64,000 nucleotides of DNA from the NCBI RefSeq assembly GCF_000956595.1, contig NZ_JYOO01000024.1:1-64000 (forward strand), in the 5' to 3' direction. The notes beneath the pieces were generated by a model, which had not been told where the DNA came from, ran no database searches, and saw only the letters and a list, made by a program, of their open reading frames with translations. The DNA comes from Priestia aryabhattai B8W22. GTDB lineage: Bacteria > Bacillota > Bacilli > Bacillales > Bacillaceae_H. Positions 1 through 8,977 of this stretch are shown piece after piece (position 1 is the first letter of the stretch; each line of letters begins with the position of its first letter). Position numbers and translations under genes: made by a program.

Positions 1-18
1 CTTAAGCTTTTTTTAGCA

Positions 19-531
19 TTACGATGTTTGAAGCGCTTCTTTTAAGTCATCATTAGATAACGTCCAAACTTCTTCATTATGAGACTTCAAAAACTCGCGA
101 AGCAAAGCCTTAGACTTGTTATCCATCTCTTCTACCATAATGCGTCGTTTTAAAGATTTATCCATTTTGTTCACATGTTCAGGAAGTGACTTATAGCCGC
201 GGCGAATTTCACGATCAACGGTCATTTCACATGCTGTCATACCTGCGTAGTAAGGTCCTTCTTGCTTGCGATCAATCGTTACCCATACGAGCCAATATAA
301 CTTGCCGTTTGGCACCTCGTCTTTATTCGGTAAGAACTTAATCCCTTTTTCTACTACACTTCTTGCATGCATCGCACCGATATCCACAAATACTTCTTCG
401 TCGCTCGGACAAACAAAAACGGGTGAAATGTTTTCTAAACTTAACGCTCCAACTCCGTAGCCACCGTGGCCGTCGGTTGAATCGTCTTTTATGATATTAA
501 ATCCTATACTTTTCTTTTTTGGCTGAGTCAT
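19..531 (-). CDS. ywhD: YwhD family protein
   Basis: The 170-residue product matches my memory of the Bacillus YwhD family, including the N-terminal block FNIIKDDSTDGHGG. No catalytic motif, signal peptide or membrane segment is visible, so I expect a soluble cytoplasmic protein of unknown function. The ATG follows a purine-rich AGGAGGCTTAC on the minus strand, a good ribosome site. Next to a site-2 protease gene it sits in the same order as in B. subtilis (ywhD-ywhC-ywhB), and the two minus-strand genes are 19 bases apart, so they are probably cotranscribed. Family assignment is firm; function is unknown. Confidence 0.9.
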   Translation of the reverse strand: MTQPKKKSIGFNIIKDDSTDGHGGYGVGALSLENISPVFVCPSDEEVFVDIGAMHARSVVEKGIKFLPNKDEVPNGKLYWLVWVTIDRKQEGPYYAGMTACEMTVDREIRRGYKSLPEHVNKMDKSLKRRIMVEEMDNKSKALLREFLKSHNEEVWTLSNDDLKEALQTS

Positions 532-550
532 AGTAAGCCTCCTCTATTCA

Positions 551-1195
551 TTAAATCAGTGGTGCTAATATCTGCTGAAAGATATTCATAACAAACGTTG
601 CTGCTCCGTTTAGAAGCGGCCAGATCACAATTCGATCCAGAGGTGTAATCACAAGAATCAAAAACACAAAAATACCCCAAGACTCATACTGCGTCATTTT
701 AGCTCGCGTAGACGGCGGAACGAGATCCTCAATCACGCGGTAGCCGTCTAAAGGCGGAAAAGGCAACAAGTTAAATACACCTAGTGTTAGGTTTATTTGA
801 ATAAATAATGTAACAAAACGATAAAGCGCATCGTTGTCCACTGCGGCATTATTCATCGAATAGTAAATAAGCAAGCCGATAAATGCCAATACCAAGTTGC
901 TAAACGGTCCCGCTATCGATACTAGAATACCAGCTAAACGAGGCTTTTTAAAGAAATAGCGATTAACAGGAACCGGCTTTGCCCACCCAAAACCTGCAAT
1001 AATTAACAAAAGCGTTCCAAATGGATCTAAATGAGCCAGCGGAGAAAGCGTTAGCCTTCCTTGCTTTTTAGCCGTGTGGTCTCCAAATAAATAAGCTACA
1101 TATGCATGTGCAAACTCATGCAGTGTGAATGCAACAATAAGGGTCATCACCACGTAAGGAAGATCTTGCAATGAAAAAGCTAAAAAATGTTCCAC
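551..1195 (-). CDS. ywhC: Site-2 protease family membrane metalloprotease (M50, YwhC-like)
   Basis: A 214-residue intramembrane zinc metalloprotease. HEFAH at about residues 26-30 is the HExxH zinc site inside the first hydrophobic segment, and the second conserved motif NLLPFPPLDG lies near residues 143-152 and would supply the Asp ligand. Several further hydrophobic segments follow. The start is a GTG (complement of 1193-1195) seven bases after AAAGGAG. This short form lacks a PDZ domain, unlike RasP. Substrate is unknown; family members cleave membrane-embedded peptides. It is upstream of ywhD on the same strand. Confidence 0.92.
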   Translation of the reverse strand: MEHFLAFSLQDLPYVVMTLIVAFTLHEFAHAYVAYLFGDHTAKKQGRLTLSPLAHLDPFGTLLLIIAGFGWAKPVPVNRYFFKKPRLAGILVSIAGPFSNLVLAFIGLLIYYSMNNAAVDNDALYRFVTLFIQINLTLGVFNLLPFPPLDGYRVIEDLVPPSTRAKMTQYESWGIFVFLILVITPLDRIVIWPLLNGAATFVMNIFQQILAPLI

Positions 1196-1469
1196 TCTTT
1201 ATCTCCTTTATTTTAAAATAATTTCTACACATCATATCTACTAAATAAAACGTTTGCTTACGCTAAAAAGGATACAAGGCTTCTTTAATATGGCCTCAAA
1301 GGTCTCAAAAACCAAACATGGGCTCCCTTTGGCCACACCTGGTTTTCTGCATCGATGTTATGATAAAAGTATACTACAGATTATGACCTGCATCACTACC
1401 TCATACTGTCATTTTATTCAGAAAACGGGTACACTAATCATATACTGACCAAAAAGGAGTGTACACATT

Positions 1470-1655
1470 ATGCCAGTTGTAACTGTTAAGATGCTTGAGG
1501 GGCGTACAGATGATCAAAAAAGAGCTCTTGTTGAAAAAGTAACGGATGCTGTTGTAGAAACAACAGGTGCATCACCTGAAAAAGTATCCATTATCATCGA
1601 AGAAATGTCTAAAAGCCATTATGCTGTAGCAGGCAAGCGCATGAGTGATCAATAA
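1470..1655 (+). CDS. ywhB: 4-oxalocrotonate tautomerase family enzyme
   Basis: A 61-residue tautomerase. After initiator removal it starts PVVTVKMLEGR, so the catalytic N-terminal Pro is present, and Arg residues typical of the family follow. Known relatives convert 2-hydroxymuconate-type enols and assemble as hexamers. The ATG follows AAAAAGGAGTG. The neighbourhood matches ywhB of B. subtilis, where the physiological substrate is not settled. It converges with ywgA over a shared terminator. Confidence 0.92.
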   Translation: MPVVTVKMLEGRTDDQKRALVEKVTDAVVETTGASPEKVSIIIEEMSKSHYAVAGKRMSDQ

Positions 1656-1663
1656 CGCCTACA

Positions 1664-1703
1664 TAAAAAAGATGCCATAGGAGTTGACCTATGGCACCTT
1701 TTT
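1664..1703. terminator. Bidirectional terminator between tautomerase gene and ywgA
   Basis: GCCATAGG (1674-1681) pairs with CCTATGGC (1688-1695) around a 6-base loop. A-rich and T-rich flanks occur on both sides, so it can end transcripts from either direction. Confidence 0.85.
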
Positions 1704-2211
1704 AATGCACAGACAGAGTTGCCTGAAGTTTTTCAATATATTCGTATGCTTCTGCAATGTCTTCTTCTGTATAATTTTGCTTACGCTTTAACGTAAACAC
1801 TTTTTCTTTTACTTCTTCTTTAGGTAAATTATCAAAATATAAAATCGTAGAGACGAGCTCCAAAAATTTAGAGCTTTGTTCGTTCATATCCTTCATACAT
1901 TCCTGCAAGTGAGGAAGCTCCAAGTCATAATGACTTAAAAATCCTTCTCCCGCTTCTGTTAATACGTAGCGATACTGCATATACCCGCCTTTTTTCTCTT
2001 TAATTTCACTTAAAAAGCCTAAGTTACACAGCTCTTCAATTCGAAGCGTTAATTCCTCAGAATAAGGCCCAAAAAAGTGAAAATTATACTTTTCATAAAA
2101 AGGAAACTTCAGTTTTTTTCCGATAAATATCATCTTTTGTAACTTTTTTCTGCCAACAACTTCTCCCGCCGCGGAAAATACTTTCACAATCTTTGCGTGA
2201 TCGTTTAACAC
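1702..2211 (-). CDS. ywgA: YwgA family protein
   Basis: A 169-residue protein of the YwgA family by overall match and position beside the HD-domain gene. The middle, about residues 24-75, reads like a small winged-helix-like unit (LQKMIFIGKKL, then LTLRIEELCNLGFL), which suggests a DNA- or protein-binding fold, but this is inference. The likely start is GTG (complement of 2209-2211) after GAAGGGG. It starts 23 bases after the stop of the HD-domain gene and is probably in its operon. Confidence 0.85.
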   Translation of the reverse strand: MLNDHAKIVKVFSAAGEVVGRKKLQKMIFIGKKLKFPFYEKYNFHFFGPYSEELTLRIEELCNLGFLSEIKEKKGGYMQYRYVLTEAGEGFLSHYDLELPHLQECMKDMNEQSSKFLELVSTILYFDNLPKEEVKEKVFTLKRKQNYTEEDIAEAYEYIEKLQATLSVH

Positions 2212-2234
2212 AGCCCCTTCAACTCCTATACTAT

Positions 2235-3542
2235 TTAACTCTGATCTCCTTTTAGTAAGTTTATAATCTGATCTTTAACTTTTCGCTTAGACGACAATTG
2301 ATCAATGAGATCTTGTGGAAAATATAATTTATGATCGGTTCTCTTTTTCCCTGAAATTGCTTCAACAATCTCCGACTGACGTGATAATTCACGCACTTCA
2401 TTATTTGGCATCAACAGATGAATCGGCAAACGTTCTTCTTCTTCACCCGGTCGATAAAAATCGTATGGTAAGTCGCTTGAAGAATCGACGACTAAATAAT
2501 AATCTGGGTTAATGCCCGCTTTTTTAAAAAGTGTTGTAAGCTCCATCCACATTTTCATTTGTGAATTTGGATTAAACTCAATGTATTTAAAAAGCTGACG
2601 ATTCATAAATCTTCGGCATAGATCAGATAAAATTTCATCCTCTTCTTCTTCCCATGCTTGAAAATAAAATAAAATAACAGATTCATCTAATTTCAAATAC
2701 TCTTTTAGCGATATCTCTTCTTCAAAAATCGAATAAAAATGAGTGGGCTCCTGCTTGAATTCATAGTAATGATGATGGAGCTCTTTCGCACGATGTAAAA
2801 TTTTTGTCAAAATAACTTCAGCACTTCTCGTAACAGGATGAAAATACACTTGCCAGTACATTTGATAGCGGCTCATAATATAATCTTCAACCGCATGCAT
2901 ACCGCTGTGTTTAATCACGGCTTGATCTTCCCGAGGACGCATAACACGAAGAATTCGTTCCATATCAAAGTGACCGTAGCTTACTCCTGTGTAATACGCA
3001 TCACGCTGCAAATAATCCATGCGATCTGCATCAATTTGACTGGAAATTAAACTAACGACAAGCTTATTTTCATATGTTTTCGCGATTACTTCGGCCACTT
3101 TTTTAGGAAAATCCTTTCCTACTTTCGTTAACACTTGATTTACCTCCGTGTCACCTACGATAATGGCTTGTGTAAATTCTTCATGATCTAAGTGGAAAAC
3201 CTTCTCAAACGAATGTGAAAACGGACCGTGACCTAAATCGTGCAGTAAAGCAGCACAAAGACAAAGAAGACGCTCATCTTCATTCCATTCAGGGCGTCCT
3301 TGAAAGCCGTCATCAATAATACGGCGCACAATTTCATAAACACCTAAGGAATGACTAAAACGGCTGTGCTCAGCCCCATGAAACGTTAAGTATGTCGTTC
3401 CTAGCTGTCTAATACGACGGAGCCTTTGAAATTCGGCTGTCCCAATTAGCTCCCAAATAACACGATCTCTTACATGGATATAGCGGTGAACAGGATCTTT
3501 AAATACTTTTTCTTCACTGAGTTTTTCATTAGGATATGTCAT
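2235..3542 (-). CDS. ywfO: HD-domain phosphohydrolase, dGTPase-like (YwfO)
   Basis: A 435-residue HD-superfamily enzyme. The motif HDLGHGPFSHSFE near residues 101-113 gives the metal-binding His-Asp pair, and HSRFSHSLGVYE near residue 60 is the preceding conserved helix of dNTP triphosphohydrolase-like proteins. The family hydrolyses nucleotide triphosphates; B. subtilis YwfO is reported as a nucleotide phosphohydrolase, which I cannot verify here. The ATG follows GAGAGG at 7 bases. It leads a two-gene unit with ywgA. Confidence 0.88.
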   Translation of the reverse strand: MTYPNEKLSEEKVFKDPVHRYIHVRDRVIWELIGTAEFQRLRRIRQLGTTYLTFHGAEHSRFSHSLGVYEIVRRIIDDGFQGRPEWNEDERLLCLCAALLHDLGHGPFSHSFEKVFHLDHEEFTQAIIVGDTEVNQVLTKVGKDFPKKVAEVIAKTYENKLVVSLISSQIDADRMDYLQRDAYYTGVSYGHFDMERILRVMRPREDQAVIKHSGMHAVEDYIMSRYQMYWQVYFHPVTRSAEVILTKILHRAKELHHHYYEFKQEPTHFYSIFEEEISLKEYLKLDESVILFYFQAWEEEEDEILSDLCRRFMNRQLFKYIEFNPNSQMKMWMELTTLFKKAGINPDYYLVVDSSSDLPYDFYRPGEEEERLPIHLLMPNNEVRELSRQSEIVEAISGKKRTDHKLYFPQDLIDQLSSKRKVKDQIINLLKGDQS

Positions 3543-3613
3543 TTACATACCTCTCTATCTTCACTTTGTTGTTGCTATAATTTTTCGACACTCACTTCCT
3601 ATTTTCCTATTCA

Positions 3614-3651
3614 GAATAAAAAATCACCTTGTCAAGCAACCAAGGTGATTT
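3614..3651 (-). terminator. Terminator downstream of the DUF1450 gene
   Basis: Read on the minus strand, AAATCACCTTG (complement of 3641-3651) pairs with CAAGGTGATTT (complement of 3621-3631) and is followed by a T-run. Confidence 0.75.
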
Positions 3652-3735
3652 ACCTAACAAACAAGGCGATTCTGTTTGTAAGAAGCTCGTTCGACAAATA
3701 AGTAGCAGAAAAGCAGCTATTTATTGTTTCACTAT

Positions 3736-3960
3736 CTATTTTTTTACTTTTTTCTCAATCTTCTCGATTAGTTCATCCTCTGTTGGCGCTGCTACAGGAC
3801 GGTTGTTTACAAATGCAAATGACTTTTTACGTCCGGGCCCACAGTAAGACTGGCAACCGATTTGTACTTCAGCTTGTTCATCTATTTTTTTAAGTCGAGG
3901 TAACAACGTTTTGACGTTTGTTGCCTGACAATCATCACAAATTCTAAATTCATTTGCCAT
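3736..3960 (-). CDS. DUF1450 (YuzB-type) small protein
   Basis: A 74-residue protein with paired cysteines: CDDC near residues 8-11 and GCQSYCGPG near residues 35-43, the layout of DUF1450/YuzB proteins. The thioredoxin-like or metal-binding role often guessed for them is inference. The ATG follows GAAAGGA at about 10 bases. It stands alone between ywfO and rsfA, and its upstream region holds the perfect inverted repeat AGGGGTA-TTT-TACCCCT at 4002-4018. Confidence 0.8.
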   Translation of the reverse strand: MANEFRICDDCQATNVKTLLPRLKKIDEQAEVQIGCQSYCGPGRKKSFAFVNNRPVAAPTEDELIEKIEKKVKK

Positions 3961-4161
3961 GTTGACACAATCCTTTCAAAATTGGTTCATCATTTTGTCT
4001 AAGGGGTATTTTACCCCTATTTGAAGTCCGATGCAAGTTAAAGAAAGAAGCAAAATCTATCATACTCCTAGAAGAAATGGTATAAAGTATGGATTTTTTG
4101 TACATGATGATACTACAAAACATGATTACTATGAGTCATGGAAAATAGAGGAGTGAACAAA

Positions 4162-4836
4162 GTGAAAGATAGACAAGATGCTTGGACAGAAGAAAACGAC
4201 TTATTATTAGCTGAAACAGTATTGCGCCATGTCCGCGAAGGAAGTACGCAGCTGAATGCGTTTGAAGAAGTTGGAGATGAATTAAATCGAACGTCAGCAG
4301 CATGTGGATTCAGATGGAATGCTGTGGTACGCCATCAGTATGAAAAAGCACTGCAGCTGGCTAAAAAACAGCGAAAACAGCGCATGCGTGCACTTGGACA
4401 AGAGCAAGGCAAAAAGAAATTATTATATACGCCACCAGCATCTGTAGAGCATGTGGAACAAATGATGTCTGCACCTACAGCAACATATAGCTTATCTGAA
4501 ACACAAGTAGAAAAAAGCAGCAGTGAAGAGCTTTCAATGGCTGACGTTATTCGCTTTTTGCAAACAATGCCAAATCAAGCGAGCAATTTACAGGCATTGC
4601 AAAGTGAAAACAAACGCTTGATGCAAGAAAATGCAGAGTTAGCTAAGAAAAACACAGAGTTGGAAAAACAAATTAAACATCTCGAAGCTAATGCTACTAC
4701 TATTCAAGAAGACTATGAAACATTAATGCAAATCATGAACCGTGCGCGGAAGTTAGCTCTATTTGATGAAGAAGAACGTTCTTCTACTACGTTTAAAATG
4801 GATCGTAACGGAAATCTTGAGAAAATGGCTGAATAA
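4162..4836 (+). CDS. rsfA: RsfA-type prespore transcription factor
   Basis: DNA-binding regulator of the RsfA family, known in B. subtilis as a forespore factor tuning the sigma-F regulon. The N-terminal stretch [19 protein letters not shown] and later [16 protein letters not shown] form the Myb/SANT-like domain (about residues 4-60). The second half is a coiled coil ([19 protein letters not shown]). I place the start at GTG 4162, six bases after AGAGGAGTG, giving 224 residues. An in-frame ATG at 4138 would put that ribosome site inside the gene. No convincing sigma-F promoter could be fixed by eye. lipL follows as in B. subtilis. Confidence 0.88.
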   Translation: MKDRQDAWTEENDLLLAETVLRHVREGSTQLNAFEEVGDELNRTSAACGFRWNAVVRHQYEKALQLAKKQRKQRMRALGQEQGKKKLLYTPPASVEHVEQMMSAPTATYSLSETQVEKSSSEELSMADVIRFLQTMPNQASNLQALQSENKRLMQENAELAKKNTELEKQIKHLEANATTIQEDYETLMQIMNRARKLALFDEEERSSTTFKMDRNGNLEKMAE

Positions 4837-4845
4837 GCTATACGA

Positions 4846-4895
4846 ACGAAGAAAGAGAGATGCCAAACTTGGCTCTTCTTTCTTCTTTTTCTATT
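4846..4895 (+). terminator. Terminator after rsfA
   Basis: GAAGAAAGAG near 4848 pairs imperfectly with CTCTTCTTTCTTC after an inner GCCAAACTTGGC hairpin, then a T-rich tail. Confidence 0.6.
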
Positions 4896-4964
4896 TTACA
4901 GACAATGATATGACGCCTTTATGCTATAATATGTTCGTTTACTGTTTATAAAGGGGTTTGAGAT

Positions 4965-5816
4965 ATGCAGCAGAATAGTTTAAAACTTTTAGCACAGCCC
5001 GCTTGGCGTATTATTGATCAATCCAGTCTAGGTCCTCATTTTGATGCCCGTCATTCTTTTGCCATCGATGACACGCTTTGTACAACCGTTGGAAGAGGTG
5101 AATCTCCAGCTGTCATGCGCTCATGGGTTCATCACGATACGATTGTATTAGGCATTCAAGATACAAAGCTCCCTCACCTAGCTGAAGGTGCAGCTTATTT
5201 AAATGAACAAGGGTATAAAACAATCGTCCGCAATTCAGGCGGCCTCGCTGTCGTACTTGATCAGGATGTTCTAAACATTTCTTTAATTTTTCCAGATGCC
5301 GAAAAAGGAATTGATATTGATCGTGGCTATGAAGCCATGTTTGATTTGATTAAGGCCATGTTTGCATCTTACGGTACCGCAATTGAAGCGAAGGAAATCG
5401 TAGGCTCCTATTGCCCTGGCAGCTTTGATTTAAGCATTCGCAATCAAAAGTTTGCAGGCATTTCACAGCGACGCGTTCGCGGCGGAGTGGCTGTACAAAT
5501 TTACTTATGCGTTAACGGAAGCGGCTCTAAACGCGCTTCTCTCATTCGAGAGTTTTACAAAAAAGGTCTCCAAAACACAGAAACTAAATTTTCATACCCA
5601 GATATCCAGCCTCATACAATGGCTTCTCTATCTGAGCTATTACAGATTGATTTAACCGTTTCTGATGTCATGCTGCTTTTATTGCAAACACTAAATAGCA
5701 TGAGCTCTTCTCTTGTAAATATGCCTTTAAATGCTACCGAACAAGAGCTGTTTGAGACGCAGCTGCAGCGCATGTATGACCGCAACGAAAAAGCATTGGG
5801 TTCATTAGCCGAATAA
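4965..5816 (+). CDS. lipL: Octanoyl-[GcvH]:protein N-octanoyltransferase LipL
   Basis: A 283-residue amidotransferase of the BPL/LplA/LipB fold that moves octanoyl groups from GcvH to E2 subunits in lipoate assembly. The nucleophile is in [14 protein letters not shown] (Cys near residue 150), and the upstream [18 protein letters not shown] resembles the substrate-binding segment of the family. Length agrees with B. subtilis LipL. The promoter has an extended -10 TGCTATAAT (4922-4930), and AAAGGGG precedes the ATG. It converges with pta over a shared terminator, as in B. subtilis. Confidence 0.93.
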   Translation: MQQNSLKLLAQPAWRIIDQSSLGPHFDARHSFAIDDTLCTTVGRGESPAVMRSWVHHDTIVLGIQDTKLPHLAEGAAYLNEQGYKTIVRNSGGLAVVLDQDVLNISLIFPDAEKGIDIDRGYEAMFDLIKAMFASYGTAIEAKEIVGSYCPGSFDLSIRNQKFAGISQRRVRGGVAVQIYLCVNGSGSKRASLIREFYKKGLQNTETKFSYPDIQPHTMASLSELLQIDLTVSDVMLLLLQTLNSMSSSLVNMPLNATEQELFETQLQRMYDRNEKALGSLAE

Positions 5817-5847
5817 AAAAACTCCGCCCTAGGACGGAGTTTTTTTA
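5815..5847. terminator. Bidirectional terminator lipL/pta
   Basis: ACTCCG (5821-5826) pairs with CGGAGT (5835-5840), the stem extending through CCTAGG, with A and T runs on both sides. Confidence 0.88.
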
Positions 5848-6819
5848 TTAAAGTGCTTGAGCTGCTGTGATTAAAGCAAGCTTGTACACATCTTCTTCGT
5901 TACAACCGCGAGATAGATCGTTTACCGGTTTGTTTAGACCTTGTAAGATTGGACCTACTGCTTCGAAGTTTCCTAAGCGCTGTGCAATTTTGTAACCAAT
6001 GTTACCTGCTTCAAGGCTTGGGAATACAAATACATTTGCATCTCCTTTGATCACTGAACCTGGTGCTTTCTTTTCAGCTACAGAAGGAACAAATGCTGCA
6101 TCGAATTGGAATTCGCCGTCTAATGTTACGCTTGGTGCTAATTCTTTTGCAATTTCTACTGCGTTTGCTACCTTTTCTGTTTCCGGAGATTTTGCTGATC
6201 CTTTTGTTGAGAAGCTTAGCATAGCAACACGAGGATCGATATCGAACATTTCAGCTGTACGAGCACTTTCGATAGCAATTTCAGCTAAATCTTGGCTGTC
6301 AGGTGAAATATTGATTGCACAGTCAGCAAATACGTATTTTTGGTCGCCGCGAACCATGATAAATACGCCAGATGTTTTCTTAACACCTTGTCTTGTTTTG
6401 ATAATTTGTAGAGCAGGTCGCACTGTGTCTGCTGTAGAATGCGCAGCTCCGCTTACAAGACCGTCAGCTTTGTTCATGTGAACAAGCATTGTGCCAAAAT
6501 AATTTTCATCTAATAAAATTTTGCGAGCATCTTCTTCTGTTGCCTTGCCTTTACGACGCTCAACAAATGCTGCAACCATTTCATCAAATTCAGAGTAGCT
6601 TTGAGGATCCAAAACCTCAACACCGTCTAATTTTACATTTAGTTCTGCTGCTTTTGATGCTACAGCTTCTTTATTTCCAACAACGATAGGCTTTAAGATA
6701 TTGTCGGCAGCTAAACGAGAAACAGCACCTAATACGCGCTCATCTAATCCCTCTGGGAATACGATTGATACATCGCTAGCTGATACTTTTTGTTTTAAAC
6801 CTGTAAATAAATCACTCAA
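5848..6819 (-). CDS. pta: Phosphate acetyltransferase
   Basis: Converts acetyl-CoA and phosphate to acetyl phosphate in overflow metabolism. The 323-residue length is that of the short single-domain Pta of Firmicutes. Family segments seen: VVGNKEAV near residue 46, SGAAHSTADTVRPALQI near residues 123-139, and FVFPSLEAGNIGYKIAQRL near the C terminus. The ATG follows GAGGAGG. The upstream region, shared divergently with hemQ, contains a large nested inverted repeat; no clear cre site was found there. Confidence 0.95.
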   Translation of the reverse strand: MSDLFTGLKQKVSASDVSIVFPEGLDERVLGAVSRLAADNILKPIVVGNKEAVASKAAELNVKLDGVEVLDPQSYSEFDEMVAAFVERRKGKATEEDARKILLDENYFGTMLVHMNKADGLVSGAAHSTADTVRPALQIIKTRQGVKKTSGVFIMVRGDQKYVFADCAINISPDSQDLAEIAIESARTAEMFDIDPRVAMLSFSTKGSAKSPETEKVANAVEIAKELAPSVTLDGEFQFDAAFVPSVAEKKAPGSVIKGDANVFVFPSLEAGNIGYKIAQRLGNFEAVGPILQGLNKPVNDLSRGCNEEDVYKLALITAAQAL

Positions 6820-6959
6820 AGTAAATCCTCCTCGATATGTAAAAAACTTTTCTCATAATAGGATACTCCACTTTTTTTAAAAATCAAAGGCATGTCCTTC
6901 AAGAATCCATGATTACGAAAAAGTCTTTTAATTCTTAATTTTCCACTAACACCTAAAAT

Positions 6960-7019
6960 AAAACCTGTTTTTACTTTGTGACAATTGTTTAAAGTTTAGT
7001 CACAAAATCACAGGTTTTT
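6960..7019. repeat. Nested inverted repeat between pta and hemQ
   Basis: The outer arms AAAACCTG and CAGGTTTT and the inner arms TTTGTGAC (6976-6983 region) and GTCACAAA (around 6997-7006) form a cruciform-like structure in the divergent promoter region. It may be an operator or a terminator-like barrier; the sequence alone does not decide. Confidence 0.55.
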
Positions 7020-7095
7020 CATTCCAGATCTTCGGACAAACTATGATATAGTAGAATTGGAATTTATCATAATCGGACAATAGGAGTGAAACGAA

Positions 7096-7839
7096 ATGGC
7101 AGAAGCAGCACAAACATTAGACGGTTGGTATGCACTTCATGATTTCCGTTCAATCGATTGGGGCGCTTGGAAGCAGTTATCAAGCGATGATCGTCAAGCG
7201 GCTATCCATGAATTTTTAGGATTGATTGAGAAATGGAAAGGAACTGAAGCTGAGCAGCAAGGCAGTCATGCTTTATATACCATTGTCGGTCAAAAAGCAG
7301 ATTTTATGCTAATGCTTGTTCGTCCTACTATGGAAGAACTAAATGAAATTGAAACAGAATTTAATAAAACAAAGCTTGCTGAGTTTACCATTCCTACTTA
7401 TTCATATGTATCAGTAGTTGAATTAAGCAACTACTTACCTGCCGGTGAGGATCCTTATGAAAATCCTCAAATCCAAGCTAGACTATATCCAACTTTACCA
7501 AAAGCTGGTCATGTTTGCTTTTATCCAATGGATAAACGTCGTCAAGGAAATGACAATTGGTACATGCTTCCTATGGAAGAACGACGCAGCTTAATGCGCA
7601 GTCATGGAATGATTGGACGTCAATACGCTGGAAAAGTAAAGCAAATCATCACGGGTTCTGTTGGTTTTGATGATTACGAGTGGGGCGTTACTCTTTTTGC
7701 AGATGACGTACTTCAATTTAAAAAATTAGTATACGAAATGCGTTTTGACGAAGTAAGTGCTCGCTACGGGGAATTTGGCAGCTTCTTTGTGGGAAATTTA
7801 TTAAAAGAAGAAGCTATTGCACGCTTTTTACACGTGTAA
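7096..7839 (+). CDS. hemQ: Coproheme decarboxylase HemQ
   Basis: A 247-residue chlorite-dismutase-family protein that performs the last step of the coproporphyrin-dependent heme pathway of Gram-positives, decarboxylating coproheme to protoheme with peroxide. The region [35 protein letters not shown] (residues about 144-178) carries the conserved Tyr and the basic patch, and MRSHG includes the family's axial His. The ATG follows AGGAGTGAAACGAA. Position downstream of pta on the opposite strand matches B. subtilis ywfI. Confidence 0.93.
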   Translation: MAEAAQTLDGWYALHDFRSIDWGAWKQLSSDDRQAAIHEFLGLIEKWKGTEAEQQGSHALYTIVGQKADFMLMLVRPTMEELNEIETEFNKTKLAEFTIPTYSYVSVVELSNYLPAGEDPYENPQIQARLYPTLPKAGHVCFYPMDKRRQGNDNWYMLPMEERRSLMRSHGMIGRQYAGKVKQIITGSVGFDDYEWGVTLFADDVLQFKKLVYEMRFDEVSARYGEFGSFFVGNLLKEEAIARFLHV

Positions 7840-7908
7840 ACTAAGCCGCAAAAGCGTTCATCTCTTTTGTAACGCCTAGAGCAATGAACATCAATGAGCT
7901 TCACCTGT

Positions 7909-7942
7909 AAAAAACCTGTTTCCAAGTGGAAACAGGTTTTTT
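7909..7942 (+). terminator. Terminator after hemQ
   Basis: AAAAAACCTGTTTCC (7909-7923) pairs with GGAAACAGGTTTTTT (7928-7942) around a 4-base loop. Confidence 0.92.
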
Positions 7943-7956
7943 ATTTTCTAGCCATG

Positions 7957-7985
7957 GCATATTCGCACTTGCAGGACCATATATA
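7957..7985 (+). promoter_or_regulatory. Candidate sigma-E promoter of cwlJ-gerQ
   Basis: GCATATT (7957-7963), a 14-base spacer and CATATATA (7978-7985) resemble mother-cell sigma-E -35/-10 elements. cwlJ of B. subtilis is known to be sigma-E dependent. Start site not mapped. Confidence 0.55.
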
Positions 7986-8018
7986 TACAACAGTGTCACA
8001 AGTAAGCGAGGTGGGATA

Positions 8019-8441
8019 ATGGCAGTCGTTGCACACAACGAAGAAGATGTTAAGCTCCTAGCCAGACTCATTCGAGCTGAAGCTGAAAGTGAAGGAAAAC
8101 AAGGGATGTTACTGGTAGGAAATGTAGGCGTGAACCGCGCTAAAGCTCCCTGTTTGGATTTTAGAAATATAAGAACCATTCGTCAGATGGTGTTTCAAAA
8201 CCCAGGCGGATTTGAAGCAACTCAAAAAGGCTACTTTTACCAGCGTGCCCGCCAGTCTGAAATTACACTTGCACGACGTGTATTAAGAGGGGAACGTTTT
8301 AACCCCGCGGAAAACTCACTGTGGTTTTTCAAGCCCAGCGGCGACTGTCCTGCTCAATGGTATAACCAAAATAACACAGGACGATTTAAATCTCACTGTT
8401 TCTTTGCACCAACTCAAACTGATTGTCCAGGAGTTTACTAA
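8019..8441 (+). CDS. cwlJ: Spore cortex-lytic enzyme CwlJ
   Basis: Germination-specific cortex hydrolase of the SleB/CwlJ (hydrolase_2) family. The 140-residue product is the catalytic domain alone with no signal peptide or peptidoglycan-binding domain, as in CwlJ. LLARLIRAEAESEGKQGM (from about residue 12) contains the conserved catalytic Glu, and the C-terminal part has SGDCPAQWYNQ. I chose ATG 8019, five bases after GCGAGGTGGG; an upstream in-frame ATG lies inside the terminator and promoter region. gerQ follows 26 bases later, matching the known dependence of CwlJ on GerQ for retention in the coat. Confidence 0.92.
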   Translation: MAVVAHNEEDVKLLARLIRAEAESEGKQGMLLVGNVGVNRAKAPCLDFRNIRTIRQMVFQNPGGFEATQKGYFYQRARQSEITLARRVLRGERFNPAENSLWFFKPSGDCPAQWYNQNNTGRFKSHCFFAPTQTDCPGVY

Positions 8442-8467
8442 TTTCTTTTTGTTTGAAGGAGGTTCCT

Positions 8468-8950
8468 ATGAAAAAACCAAAGTCTAATCAACCGCAACAG
8501 CAATATATGCAAAATCCGTATATGAGTCCAAACTACCCTTATTATATGCCTCAGCCGCAGCAGCCCCAACCAGGCGGCCAGCAGGTTCAAGGGCAAAGCC
8601 AAGGAGGTCCGCCCCCTACCTCTTCTGGAGGCAGTGGTGCCCCGCAAGACCCAAATCAACTGCCCATTGAAGAATCATATATTGAAAATATTTTACGTTT
8701 AAATCGAGGAAAAATAGCGACTGTATATATGACGTTTGAAAATAATACGCAGTGGAACGCGAAGGTCTTTAGAGGAGAAATTGAAGCAGCCGGACGCGAT
8801 CATATCATTTTAAGTGATCCGCAAACTGGCACCCGTTATTTACTGCTTATGGTTTATCTCGATTACATTACTTTTGAGGGTCCAATCAAATATAATTATC
8901 CGTTTAGCGGTGGAGGAGGCCAGCAGTTGAGCAATTATTCTCCGCGTTAA
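8468..8950 (+). CDS. gerQ: Spore coat protein GerQ
   Basis: Coat protein needed to localise CwlJ; in B. subtilis it is crosslinked by transglutaminase. The 160-residue product has a Gln/Pro/Tyr-rich, low-complexity N-terminal half (about residues 1-70), then the conserved domain YIENILRLNRGKIATVYMTFE to FEGPIKYNY. The start at 8468 follows AAGGAGG with six bases of spacing, so the 15-codon in-frame extension upstream, which overlaps cwlJ, is discarded. It closes the cwlJ-gerQ operon. Confidence 0.93.
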   Translation: MKKPKSNQPQQQYMQNPYMSPNYPYYMPQPQQPQPGGQQVQGQSQGGPPPTSSGGSGAPQDPNQLPIEESYIENILRLNRGKIATVYMTFENNTQWNAKVFRGEIEAAGRDHIILSDPQTGTRYLLLMVYLDYITFEGPIKYNYPFSGGGGQQLSNYSPR

Positions 8951-8977
8951 AAAAACCCCTTTTCAGGGGTTTTTTTA
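8949..8977. terminator. Bidirectional terminator gerQ/DUF423 gene
   Basis: AAAAAACCCC and GGGGTTTTTTT surround a short TTTTCA loop (8949-8977). Confidence 0.9.

Noticed and set aside
1254-1448. 64-codon frame between the site-2 protease and tautomerase genes
   Set aside because: No ribosome site and no domain; overlaps the tautomerase promoter region.
5999-6481. 160-codon frame antisense to pta
   Set aside because: Mirror of the pta codon pattern with no ribosome site.
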